Below are positions 22,850 through 33,710 of a DNA stretch of 37,796 nucleotides, one piece after another (the first letter of the stretch is position 1; every line of letters starts with the position of its first letter). The notes beneath the pieces are model-generated. The model did no database searches and had not been told where the DNA came from. It was given only the letters and a program-made list of their open reading frames with translations. Location of the stretch: the NCBI GenBank assembly GCA_000969725.1, contig JXSR01S032657.1, one strand, 5' to 3'. The DNA is from Ophiothrix spiculata (taxonomy: Eukaryota; Echinodermata; Ophiuroidea; Amphilepidida; Ophiotrichidae). Position numbers and translations under genes: made by a program.

Positions 22850-23949
22850 CAAAAGTACAAATTCATTGCTCATTCTTCAAAATCAGTGTAACTTTTGCAT
22901 CTTACTATGTCACATGAAAGTTATGGACTTAAAATACCCCTATCTGATTATCTAATACATTTCAGAAATTCATTTATTTATTTCAAGACACTTGTGATTA
23001 GTTGTCTTACACATTATGTGAGCAAAAACCGGTGATTTAATCATTTTGAATTTTGACAAGTATCTAATACATTATAGAAATAAATTTATTTCAAGACAAG
23101 TTGTCAAATCATCCATTAGGTAGCAAGAACGAATCAAACAACAAACGACATTCCTGTAAGAGCAAAAACAGAATGATAAATTTGCAGCAGAGCAAATATG
23201 CACATTGGGAATTAGCATGAACCAAGATCTTTGCATGAACACAAAGTAGAAGAGGAAACTAGGTCTGAGGTCAAAGTCCTCTACATTGACAGACAGCAAG
23301 TCCAGTGCTTTAATAAATGCATGATTGCTTTTTTGACAACAACCATCTCCATTTATAATATAAGACTGCATTTGCTGTGTGCAACTTGGGAGCATGATAC
23401 CTGAAGTCCATCAATCACTCTTTGACATTTTTTGTAATTGATAAACCATGCAGCATAGTACTTTTTGTGCTAGTTCTCTAATGAAACAATCATTGTCATA
23501 AACAATATCAAATAAATTTGTTGTGTTCAACTTGTAAGCATGATATTTAAATGCCATTCATCTGGACACGGTAAACCATTCACTCTAGTTAACCGTGCTT
23601 GATACTTTTTTGTGCTAATGCTCCAACAATCATTGACATGCATTAAAACAACTACATCTGCTGCATGCAACTTGTGAGCATAATATTGAAATTCCATCAA
23701 TCTGGACACAGTAATTGATAAACCATGCAGCCTATTTAAAGTTCCTTTTTTTGTGCTAGATATCTTTTTGACAATAATTGATTGGTATATATTCTACAAC
23801 TGCATATTTCTGAATGCATAACTTATGACCATGATACTAGAAAGTTGTAAATCTAAACACGCTCTATAAATATAATTCAAATCCAGGCTATCAAAAATAT
23901 ATACCTGCTACTTATCTGTGTTAGATCTATATTTTGACTATCAGCTGCA

Positions 23950-25066
23950 AGGTTTTAGCCAGCCAGCCGTGTAGGCCATGTTTTACGCGGCCATATTCGA
24001 AAAATCACGGCCAATTTTCGAATAACACGGCATACACATCTATACAATAACCGTGTTCAAAAACTGAAACTCGTAAAATGTGTACAGTGAAAGATCGTAA
24101 GCTGTCATCATGATTCAATCTCTTACCTATATAAAATGGAACAGTCCAATGTCATTTTGAGGTCACATAACCGTAGTTCAGAGGTCAATTTCATTCATAA
24201 AACGGAAGTTAGCCCAAGATTGACAGCTAGGCAATCGGGGAAAAGTTTGACGATCTATTCAAACAATGGGATTTTCCCGATAAATTTTAGTGACTTTTAA
24301 CCAAGATTTCAGGAAAAGTAAGTATACCGATCAAATGAAACATAGTCACGAGTAATATTTATAGTTTTAGAACTTGAAAAATGTTTACTTTTGTAAGCTT
24401 TACCAAATCCCTTGTGCACACTAAGAATTCACATTTTGACGTGTCATGTGCCTGTATTAATTACTGAGTCTGCCAAATTCGGAAACATTGACATTGACTT
24501 TACTACACTGAATAGCATTCTGCTTGGTCTTTCAACATTTGTTGGTGAACAAAAATAACTGTTATGACTCATTTTATTTATTTAAACTTAGTTTTAAAAA
24601 AATGTATTCTATTATGTGTAATTATGTGTAACATTCATATTTTGCCCAATACATGTATATTCTTACATTATGCTGCGACGCTAATATTTTGTGCATGTTT
24701 TTAACCAAGTGTTTTGTCACATTGTGTATAATTTCATGTCTCCATTCCAACTCATAAACCATAAAAAGCAAAATTGTCTCCAAAAAAAATCAACAAAAGG
24801 TATAATTTCAAATTGTCTTAGTAAAAAATCAGAGAAAAATTGCCTCGAAAAAAGTGCCAAATAAAGCTCAGATTGCACCAGACAGCATCTAAAAACCCAG
24901 AGCTTCCAGGGCCCTTAAGCATGCCCTGGACCCCGGCCGTAGACACTTCGTGCTACGCGCTCGCGGCTTCAAGCTACGCGCTCGCAGCTATCTTGTCACT
25001 AAAAACTTACACACCCATCTTTTTTTTCTACACACACAATTTGCAAAATCCTACCTAAGAGCTTGA
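23950..25066. mobile_element. 1,117-bp insertion with 9-bp TSD TCAGCTGCA
   Basis: TCAGCTGCA lies at 23941-23949 and again at 25067-25075, directly flanking DNA absent from the other array units. The inner ends are weakly inverted: AAGGTTTTAGCCAGCC (from 23949) on the left against AAGCTCTTAGGTAGGA read inward from the right. Both ends are GC- and CpG-rich ('ttttacgcggccatattcg' near 23980; the block at 24895-24990). A 9-bp duplication is typical of Mutator-like elements; that superfamily call is inference. A 72-codon plus-strand frame (24840-25058) crosses the GC-rich end but has no family resemblance. Confidence 0.75.
24895..25000 (+). repeat. GC-rich terminal block with hairpin and 15-bp direct repeat
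   Basis: TCCAGGGC and GCCCTGGA form an 8-bp stem over a short loop near 24907-24931. 'gctacgcgctcgc-gct' occurs twice between 24951 and 24989. It belongs to the inserted element above. Confidence 0.7.
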
Positions 25067-25688
25067 TCAGCTGCATACATTTCGCTGCATCAAACTTGTG
25101 TGAACAATACTGAAATTGATACCTGAAAAGTCATATCAATCTGGACACAGTCTGTAATTGAAAACAGACTCTGTAGAGATACACAGCATAATTTCTCTAG
25201 AGATCTATCGCACCAATTGCATTAGCCCCAGCAAATTACCACCTTCCATGCCTGACAATGACTTGATGAGATATTAACACACACCGTGATTACATTAGGG
25301 ACGGTTTATTTGCAAAACATGCATATGTATCAGACCAAGTAATGAGACCGATTTTTTTAATGGGCTATGATTGTAACTTAACCCCCCCTCCTACCCCTCT
25401 GGCTTTTGGTAGAAATTCCAACTGTTGCTAAAATGTTCTTTCTCAACAAATTCAATAACATGTCTTATCGCAACAGTGGTGGTCTTTCACAATGATTTGA
25501 TAACGGAAAACAACAAATCTATTTTCAAATCACTTTGCCTGAATGGCAAAGTGATCGCATGGCTTCAAACCAGACACAACTCTCATCAATGAATGAATCT
25601 TTTAAAATCAAAGACTTAATTCTTTCTCTTAACAAGATGAAATCCTAATGACTCGCATCTTGAGTTGACGAGAAAAGCAAGCCATGAT

Positions 25689-25696
25689 TGACGTCA
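25689..25696. promoter_or_regulatory. Perfect CRE palindrome (unit 4)
   Basis: TGACGTCA in the shared position. A further TGACGTCA at 26345-26352 exists only in this unit; the homologous place in unit 3 (near 22470) reads TAACGTCA. Confidence 0.5.
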
Positions 25697-27298
25697 CACT
25701 ATATGTAACCTCATTCATTACCAGATTGATTCCAAAATCAAAATAGCGTGAATAATTAATGAAGGTTTGGCCTCCAATTATTTGCTTAAAACAACTTGCT
25801 GAATCAGATTTTGAATTGCAAATGATATGAGAATCTTTGTTAATTTACAAGACATATGCCTTAATAAAATCAATGGTTGAGTTAATATTGCCATAAATAG
25901 ATTTATGAACTAGCCTAGATTCCAACTGGACTTCATAAGTTATGTAAGCATCTGTTTTAAAGTTCAAAAAATGTATAAAAAACACAAGCAATGTAAAACA
26001 AATTTCAGAAAAAAAAGCTTAATTAAGAAAATGTATAAACTTAATATATTTTTACATATTAATCTCCAATGTTCTAAACTTCCAAATTTGCTTCATGTTT
26101 GTAATTTTACATGTTTTACTGTTTTGTTAGTAAAGTGTCATTGAAAGATATTCAAAGACCACAAAATTTCACTTCCACAAGTTTGTGACCAGTCAATGAA
26201 AATTTGAGCATTTGTGAAACTCTTAATTAATCTGCATGAACCAATAGATAGTAAGATTACAATTAGTATTTAATCCCATGTAATTATTGCATTTTGTAAT
26301 ATAAATGTGTGATTCTAGAATAAGTTATAATATGTCATATCACTTGACGTCAGCATTTTATTATTTCTTAAAAGTATAAATGCAGCACTCATTCTTCAAA
26401 ATCAGTATTTAATCTCTTGTAATTAATGTATTTATATGCGTGATTCCAGCGAGAAAATTATCACTTTACCCAGCATTGTTAATACACTGCTGCCGGAAAG
26501 TATTTTCACATAATTGAAAACGCTAAGAAACTTCATTCTTTATATAAAACGACCTACATATAATCATCAAAGATTCATGCTTGTGTAGGTGACTTATTTA
26601 TTCAATACATATAAATCAGTGTTCTTCTGATATTTCATCTTCCATTTCCATAAAAATAATCAGTGTAACTTTTGCATTGTATTGTGTCACATGAAAGTTA
26701 CGGACTTAAAATACCCTTCAATCTATCTGATTGTTTCTAATACATTACAGAAATAAATTTATTTCAAGACAATTGTGATTAGTTATCTAACACATTGTGT
26801 GAGAAAAAAACCACGGTGATTTGATCATTTTGAATGCTGGCAAGAGGATGTCAAATCATCCATTAGGTAGCAAGAACGAATCAAACAACAAACAACATTC
26901 CTGTAAGAGCAAAAAACAGAATGATAAATTTGCAGCAGAGCAAATATGCACATTGGGAATTAGCATGAACACAAAGTAGAAGAGGAAACTAGGTCTGAGG
27001 TCAAAGTCCTTTACATTGATAGACAGCAAGTCCAGTGCTCTAATAAATGCATGATTGCTTTTTTGACAACAACCATCTCCATTTATAATCTAAGACTGCA
27101 TTTGCTGTGTGCAACTTGGGAGCATGATACCTGAAGTCCATAAATCACTCTTTGACATTTTTTTGTAATTGATAAACCATGCAGCTATCTAAAGCATAGT
27201 ATTTTTTGTGCTTGTTCTCATATGCAACAATTATTGCCTTGCACAAAAATGACTGCATCTGCTATGTGCAACTTGTAAGCATGATACTTAAAACATAG

Positions 27299-27407
27299 CA
27301 GCGATTCCGTGATCATTACTGACTCCGGTCTATGACGTATTCGGACTTAGTCGATTTGCCTAACTTTGCAGAATGGGATTTTTTGGTATTTGGTAGCGTT
27401 AGGGTTA
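27299..27407. repeat. 109-bp direct repeat, copy 1
   Basis: Runs from 'cagcgattccgtgatc' to 'gcgttagggtta'. It differs from copy 2 (27591-27699) at two positions only by eye, so the pair is much younger than the surrounding array. Confidence 0.95.
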
Positions 27408-27590
27408 GTATAGACCCAAATCTAGGCGGACTTAACCCTAACGCCCTACCCCACTTTTCCGTTCAGAAACTATCTCCTCGGAAATTTACAAGTCAAAAAT
27501 ATCGGGTTTCCACCTGGGCTCGAACCCGGTACCTCCCGCATCCCAAACCCATTATCACTATAGCAAGCCACCGATCAGGCGCTGCCATGG
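27408..27590 (-). mobile_element. tRNA-derived segment between the direct repeats (SINE-like)
   Basis: Read on the minus strand, a pol III B box GGTTCGAGCCC lies at 27526-27516. An A-box-like TGGCTTGCTATAG lies at 27570-27558, with 31 bases between them, close to tRNA spacing. The order on the minus strand is repeat copy 2, tRNA-like head, ~110-bp body, repeat copy 1. This fits a head-to-tail SINE in which the repeat is the 3' part, or less likely a very short LTR element (the repeats lack TG...CA ends). A functional tRNA is unlikely, since no acceptor stem pairs cleanly. Confidence 0.6.
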
Positions 27591-27699
27591 CAGCGATTCC
27601 GTGATCATTACTGACTCCGGTCTATGACGTATTCGGACTTAGTAGATTTGCCTAACTTCGCAGAATGGGATTTTTTGGTATTTGGTAGCGTTAGGGTTA
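27591..27699. repeat. 109-bp direct repeat, copy 2
   Basis: Second copy; by eye it differs from copy 1 only at 'agtagattt' (copy 1 'agtcgattt') and 'acttcgcag' (copy 1 'actttgcag'). Confidence 0.95.
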
Positions 27700-28175
27700 C
27701 AATGTGCACGCATGGTACTTTTTTTCCTGTGCTAAATCTGTAGATCTCTTTTTTGATGGAAATCATTGGTATATTCTATGACTATGTATAATTGCTGCAT
27801 GCATGGAACATTATGAACATGATACTTGTAAGCTGTAAATCTAGATTCAGTCTATAAATTGAAATCTAGGCTGTCCCAAATATACCTGCTACTTTCCTGT
27901 GCTGTGCTAGATCTCTTATTTGACAATCATTTGTATATATATTTTGCTATATGTAGCTTGTAAAGTCTACCATATCAATCTGGACACGGTCTGTAATTGA
28001 AAACTGGGTGTATAGATACCCGACATAATTTCTCTAGAGATCTCTCGTACAAATTGCATTAACGACTGTGAATTACCACCTCTGATGTCTGACTACGCCT
28101 TGATAAGATATTAACACTCATCTTGGCTGCATTAGGGACTAGTTATTTATAAACATTCATGTCAGATCACGTTTG

Positions 28176-28886
28176 AAGGAAATTTTGCATTAAAATTGAA
28201 TGACCATAAAATATGACGGATGACACTGTTAAGGATCATGACCATTATATTCTGACAGACTTGTTGCTCTTTATATATGATTCCATATCTGATAAAATTC
28301 ATAAAATTTTATATAAAAGTAAATAAATCTAGATGAATTGAGCAATTGGTTCATGTTCACTACTTAGTAAATTGCATAATTATTTTGCAAAGTTGCTGCA
28401 TTTACAATTCAATTTTAAATGGCAATTCATGATCCACTTTTCATCCTCAAGGTCACGTCTATCAAAATTGAGTTTTTCAGAGCAAGAGTCATTGACTGGT
28501 AAATGTTACAATCCCCAAACCATTCTTTCTAACATACTTGCATTTTTGAGAAAAGTGGGAAAATGTGTATTTTCTAATTATTGTCGGGGTCCTGTTTCTA
28601 AAATGCTGAAAAGCTTGCAACTTGAAAATGAATAGTTGGAATCAAGTGATATTTTCAGGATGTTGTACTATCTGGGGTTTTCATCATATCAGAATCATGA
28701 ATTGCACCTTTTTACTCATAGATAAATTGTCATACTTTCAACTGGTATAAACAAACACTGTCATTAAAATGAAATGTTTTAATACATTTGTGATCCTCCG
28801 CCACAAACTTCTATAAAGTCAGCCCACTGGTTAATTCTAATAATCTTATTTCAGATTCATATCTTCAGCTTCAAATTGATAATGAG
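28176..28886. other. Non-coding stretch, nothing recognised
   Basis: An 87-codon plus-strand frame (28372-28635) is present but is rich in codons from AT-rich DNA, lacks splice sites in frame and resembles no family I know. Confidence 0.45.
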
Positions 28887-29018
28887 TTACGATTCTTTGA
28901 AGCATATGCGATGTGAGAATATGTAAAACCAAAAACCAAAACCCAAAATAAAAAGGAGAAGCGATACTAACCCCGTTTTGATTTGATCGCCATGTAAATC
29001 CCATAGGATGGCAGCCAT
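28887..29018 (-). CDS. Candidate first coding exon or 43-aa membrane microprotein
   Basis: The minus-strand ATG at 29016-29018 sits in CCAAGATGGCTGCC, which is at once a good translation-start context and a YY1-type site (AAGATGGC). Such overlaps mark the start codon of many housekeeping animal genes with short leaders. The frame reads MAAILWDLHGDQIKTG, then a hydrophobic stretch LVSLLLFILGFGFWFYIF, then a basic tail and TAA at 28887. Alternatively a GGG|GTTAGT donor after KTG (near 28971) would make it a short first exon. The local DNA around 28975-29085 is richer in CpG than its neighbours. The protein is not recognised. It may equally be chance. Confidence 0.25.
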   Translation of the reverse strand: MAAILWDLHGDQIKTGLVSLLLFILGFGFWFYIFSHRICFKES

Positions 29019-29250
29019 CTTGGATTGTCGCTCATGGAGGGCGAGTTATTGTACCTCTGGCATTTTACGGCCGCTCTTGCCAAGCTTCCAAGATTCATTT
29101 CATAATGGAATTGCAGGAAAATTTTCATTTTTAGCAACATTTCAAATATGCCTATATCTACAAAATATTAGTTTTTTGATATTCTGTTTTACGAGAAATT
29201 CACAAGGTTTTTCTGTTTTTGTAAATACAATAAACAATTCATTTCTGTAA

Positions 29251-31179
29251 GTCTGTTGCTGGTAAATGCAAATTTTAATGGAAAGTTGCATCGGTTTTTT
29301 TAATGCAATTTTGTGGTAAACAAATAAACTTGCATATATTTAAAAGATTTTCTCAATACGAGACTATTTTACAGATTTACACATATATAATTCTTAACAT
29401 TCTTTGAAAAATGCAAATTCTACACTTGTATTTCATGGTCCCCACATTTTACCCATTTTCACACCACAACAAACTAGGCCTAATTAGATTAGGATTAGGC
29501 TCAATTTAGGATCATGGTTAGTTTTAAAGTTTGGCTTTAGGTTTGGGTTAGCCTTAGGGTTAGAAATAGGTTAAAAGATGATGGACCCTATAGATTAGTT
29601 TTTCCAAAATTTTAAAAAAAAATTCTGGAAAGACTAACTACAAGTTCCAACCTTTAATGCATTCCATGATCATTGAGCCATGAATATCAATCTCATTTAC
29701 ATTTATTAATTTTCCTCAATGTGAAACAATGTAATTAACTGCACACCAACAAAATGAATTGTTAACTGTGTGTATATAAGTCATAGTCACATGAACGCAA
29801 ATGTCATCAGACATAATTTGCGGGGGTGTAGGAGGTGTTTTATGAATAAAGAATTCTTTCAGCTCATGTTAACAGGATTCTAAAATTCAAATCCTGGAAA
29901 TACAAAGATATTTTTTTTTTCAACAGAGATAAAATAATTTAGAGTTTTGACATTCATTGTATGCATTTGAATTGCAAAAGCAGGGTTTTACATTTTTGCT
30001 CCGGCTTTGGTTTTTAGTAATGATGGCAAGCAATAATATTGTAGGATGTCTCCTGCCAAAATAGGGATACTTGGTTGATCAACAGTGGTCGTTCTGTACC
30101 TTGCTTCAATATTTTGAGGAATTAAGTCACTGGCCCCATACAGGTACAGAAACGACATTCCTGTTAATATAATCAGTCAGTTTTATAATGAGTTTAAGGT
30201 TTTCCACCCAAACTGTTCCCATTCTGTAAAATATTTATTTCATTATACTAACAACTTTAGCAGTCTGCATAATATCGCAGACAACTTAAAAAGATGGCAA
30301 TATGCTTTTATGCAATGTGTAAGATAAGAAAATTATTCAAAAATGTATATTTGATATTAAATTTTGTCAAACAATGTCAAACCAGAACTCATCAAATATA
30401 AATATGTAATATATATATACTGACCTCATCAAAATAATTAAGAAGGTCAAAATATCTAGTTCAATGATTTATTAATCTATTTAGTTCATATGGAACAAAA
30501 ACAAAACATTACGTTTCCATATATTTATGAAAAATAGTGGAGAAAATCAGTTTGTAAATCATCTACGGTACTGATGAAGTGCAGTGCACACAGTCCAGAA
30601 TGTAGCCCGTGAGAGACATAGTATTTTTGCGCCAATTCAAGCAATTTCAAGAAAGTTGAAGAGGTACTTGCGCAATGGTAAATCATTAGCTGTGACTGAG
30701 TATTGGCTCAATAGAGCTAGAAAAACATCTTTTTCACTCATTTTCAGAAACTCATTGCGCCAATTTTCACCGCTCCTGCGCCAATGACGCGCCATACGGC
30801 CTTAGCGGAAACACTGGTTGTCATACAAGTGCACTAACTAATGATTTCAATATTTTTTCCTGAAACTGTACTTATCACAAGAACAATTATAATGATAGAA
30901 TTATAAGTGTGGGAGTTTTTAACACTTGAAAAAGATCAAATGGGTTTATTAAAAGATTAGGAAAATAAAAGTATCTATTTGTTCAGATCAACATTGCAGA
31001 CAAACGTGGAAACTTTGAAACAAGACCTAACAGTCTGGCATGACCAAGAATGAAGTTAGAAATAAAACAGAAACTTGGAACAATAAATAGTTACACTGCA
31101 GTTTGACATCCTACAAATTTAAGGTTTGGTTGATTTATACTGGTTAACATCATTTAAAAACAATGCAATTTCAAGGGTT
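29251..31179. other. Sparse non-coding stretch
   Basis: Positions 29460-29575 have many TTAGG/GGTTAG words in degenerate order. 'attctggaaagactaacta' near 29621 resembles the foldback family at 34676. GGTCGTTCTGTACC near 30087 is approximately inverted near 30142 (13 of 14). Near 30615-30800 'gcgccaatt' words recur in a CpG-richer patch with a 67-codon frame I do not recognise. Nothing else is seen. Confidence 0.4.
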
Positions 31180-31204
31180 CCCCCCCCCCCAATTTTTTTT
31201 TTTT
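31180..31204 (+). repeat. Homopolymer junction C11-AA-T12
   Basis: Eleven C, two A and twelve T in a row. Length may be unreliable in sequencing. Confidence 0.9.
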
Positions 31205-31232
31205 AATCGCAAAATATAACTCGATTTTTTTT

Positions 31233-31560
31233 CCCTGATCATAGCATAAAGCATGAGCAGACGTTAGATATACAGACTCCTCTCAGACTTGTTTTCACTG
31301 TTGATTCCCAAAGAAATTATATCTGGCATATGTGCCAACACTTTTTTCCTTGACTGTAGCATAAAGCATGAGCAGACTTTATATAGACAAGACTCATCTC
31401 AGACTTGTTTTCACAGATGATTCCCAAGGAACTTACAACTGGCGTACGGAGCAACACCATTTTTTCTTGACTGTAGCATAAAGCATGAGCAGACTTTATA
31501 CACAAGACTCATCTCAGACTTGTTTTCTATCAATGCAATTCCCAAGAAACTTCTTCAATA
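31233..31560 (+). repeat. Minisatellite, three copies of ~117 bp
   Basis: Copies start near 31233, 31348 and 31466. Each contains 'tagcataaagcatgagcag', 'ctcagacttgttttc' and 'attcccaa-gaa'. The minus-strand frame across it repeats SAHALCYSQ but does not stay in phase across copies, so it is not coding. Confidence 0.9.
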
Positions 31561-32148
31561 AGCAAGATCTAACAAACCGCATGCTTTTAGTGGCTCCCTT
31601 TTTCAATTGATCTAAACACAAATCATTTCTCTTTTACAGATTTATTTCAACTTCTTCTGATATATTACAACATATAAAATTATCTTAGTTACAGAATTTT
31701 TATTTATCAAGTTTCCCTGTGAACTGCATCATTTAACTAAATCATAACGCGCATGATCATCGGCGTTTCACAAGCACTGGAATTTGACTAATCACGCGCT
31801 ATAAATACATGCGTGAACAAGTTGATTTCATGCAAACCAGGGTAGCAACAAGCATCGTACTCCAAAAAAAACAGCGGACGGAAAAACGTAAATACTGTAG
31901 CTACAACATTTGACATCAATTTTCTAAAATGACTATTTCTTGTTTCTTGTGCTTACTTTGATGTTGAAATACCCAAATGAGTGATGGCATTTTTTGCTTT
32001 CTATTTTTTCTATTCCAATTTTAGAGGAACAACAAAACAAGCATTATAACCACAAAAGATATACTTTTGTTGTAAAAAGGTGTTGCATTGAAAACGACTC
32101 AATTATACAATGAGATGTGTGATAAGCATATTTTGGACCACAATTTAC
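31561..32148. other. Non-coding stretch with a TATA-like site
   Basis: 'cgcgctataaatacatgcg' at about 31795-31813 contains TATAAATA in a small CpG-richer patch (31740-31820), with an octamer-like ATGCAAAC 30 bp on. No gene could be attached to it. Confidence 0.25.
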
Positions 32149-32226
32149 TTCTAGTCTGGATGGTGTAGACCCTCCTAACACTAAAGAGTTCACACCACTA
32201 ATAGGTACCTTAATTCTGACCACTTT
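32149..32226 (-). CDS. Possible 26-codon exon, unidentified
   Basis: On the minus strand, TGCTTTCAG|AAAGTGG is a fair acceptor and CTAGAA|GTAAAT a weak donor. The segment between is 78 bp and open, reading KVVRIKVPISGVN then SLVLGGSTPSRLE. It lies on the same strand as, and upstream of, the Tubby exons, where poorly conserved N-terminal exons would be expected. It matches nothing I recognise and the pyrimidine tract is poor, so this is only a candidate. Confidence 0.2.
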
Positions 32227-33649
32227 CTGAAAGCAGATGACACCATTACATGACACAATGGTTGAACTAAAGTATCTAAGAAGTTGTTGAAATGTAGGTT
32301 GCGTGGCTTAGTTTTCATTTAGATTTGTACTCATGTGTCTTTTCAAAGCCTGATGCAAAAATTTTATTTTCTCTCATATATGTGCAAATATTTGGTCATT
32401 TCCCTCAGAATTTAGGGACGCAGAAATGATCCAGAAATACGGACCGTTTTTATCATGTTAAATCTTTGCAATAATCTAGCCGAAAATTGAGCAACTGCAC
32501 TTCACATGAAACACTGCTTTCATTTCATTCTAGATAATGAATGGTTTTAATGCATTGAAACACTTGAAATGTGAAATTTTGGGCCAAATAACATGGCCTC
32601 TTTGCATGTAAAACAAAAAAATCTTAATTAGTGTCGCCGAACCTAAAGACCACAACCATGTGACATGCCTGTTTCGAGAAAATTCAAAAATTAATTAAAC
32701 ATGCAAATGAAAGCTGATGAAAAATGTGAACATAGCACTAGGTGCACGATCCCCTTTCTTCATATGCGTACGCTCATCTGAAGTGATTTGAGAAGAAATT
32801 TGTTGAAGGTGACTGACCACTTAAGGGTTGCTATAAAGCAGTTCACATAGACAAGAATTATATTTCTTGACCACTTGTGTTTAATTTCTCCCAATTGTCT
32901 CTTTAATGGTTGATGACTAGCAAGTTAAAAAGTTGTGGAATAAGGAATACTCAATGAATCGTTGACCTAAGGTAGACGGAAGTAAGCTAAAGTCTTCTGA
33001 AAAATGTTTTCATTCAGGGTGGGACCAAATCGCACAGTGCGTAAACAATGCAAAAAAACCAATCAAAACGACCATCAAGTCATACAGTAAAAAAAAAGAC
33101 AAATCACGCAAGCCCACGAGTATCATGTGAGTCACATGTGAACTTTAACCTAGGTGCACATAAAAATATCAAGGTTTTCTTCATGCAACTATGATTTTAA
33201 ATATATGCTTTATTATAAGTTCAATCTAATCTAATGTATTAAAAGTTTCAAGAAAATATCTCTCTCGCTTTTATTTTACAGAAACTTCAAACTTGCCAGT
33301 TTTCTGAGAGTTGATTTTTTACCTTGAAAATAGCAAACTTAGCCATCGCTTATCTGGCATGCAGTCATCTTAAAATCTCTAACCAAGGGGCAATACCCAA
33401 TAAGCTCCATAGAGGCACGGTATCAACACTGGAGAAAGGTTACCATTCATATAGTATGACAAGAATTGAAAGGATGATTTCAAACATCAGACATGCAAAG
33501 GTGGAGGTGGATGTGGGAGTTCTGGGTCTCATGGTGGTATTTCTTGTCAATTTTTAATGTTTAATTTCAAACTAGACAGACCTCAAGCAGACAGACAAGT
33601 TCCATAAACATGTGAGCAGACATTAACTTTAAAATGTCTGTAGTTGAAA
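32227..33649. other. Non-coding stretch with unassigned splice-like signals
   Basis: A strong plus-strand acceptor-like tract (ctctctcgcttttattttacag) ends near 33281, but all three following frames stop within 20 codons. A 77-codon plus-strand frame at 33324-33557 is not recognised. Nothing else is seen. Confidence 0.35.
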
Positions 33650-33710
33650 TACACAGGGTGTCCAAATAAAATCGCAACAAATGTTTTTTCAGAGTTAAAA
33701 TTTCATCGCA

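Larger units (their letters stand above)
16740..28175 (+). repeat. Higher-order repeat array (five diverged units)
   Basis: Units lie at about 16740-18648 (partial), 19617-21218, 21219-23949, 25067-27950 and 27951-28175 (partial). Shared landmarks in order are: 'aacttgtgtgaa-aatactg', 'atcaatctggacacag', 'tttctctagagatct', 'gcagaaattc', 'ttttcaaatcactttg', 'accagacacaact', the CRE block, 'ttaatttatttc-aggcac', 'tttgcagcagagcaaat' and again 'atcaatctggacac'. Within each unit the 'acttgt-agcat-atac', 'caatctggacacag-aattga' and 'gctagatctcttttttgac' phrases recur every ~135-180 bp, so the unit is partly made of a degenerate monomer. Units 3 and 4 share an extra ~900 bp. Divergence between units is substantial, so the array is old. 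No protein-coding potential is seen. Confidence 0.85.

Noticed and set aside
23485..23515. Minus-strand FDIVYDND, recalling the TKFTVYDNG segment of Tubby
   Set aside because: It lies in the old repeat array, the flanking residues do not match, there are no splice sites, and the homologous places in other units do not encode it.
27332..27604. 90-codon frame over the tRNA-like segment
   Set aside because: It is an accident of the SINE-like element; the opposite strand carries the pol III boxes that explain the conservation.
27299..27699. Short LTR retrotransposon with 109-bp LTRs
   Set aside because: The repeats do not begin TG or end CA and no polypurine tract adjoins the second repeat; kept only as an alternative to the SINE reading.
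29460..29575. Interstitial telomere-like TTAGGG sequence
   Set aside because: The words are TTAGG-like but irregular in spacing and interrupted; there is no true tandem run.
31317..31505. Repeated peptide SAHALCYSQ on the minus strand
   Set aside because: It is a minisatellite with a period not divisible by three; the frame is not kept across all copies.
33259..33557. Strong acceptor-like tract near 33281 followed by a 77-codon frame
   Set aside because: All frames from the acceptor stop within 20 codons and the later frame has no acceptor of its own.
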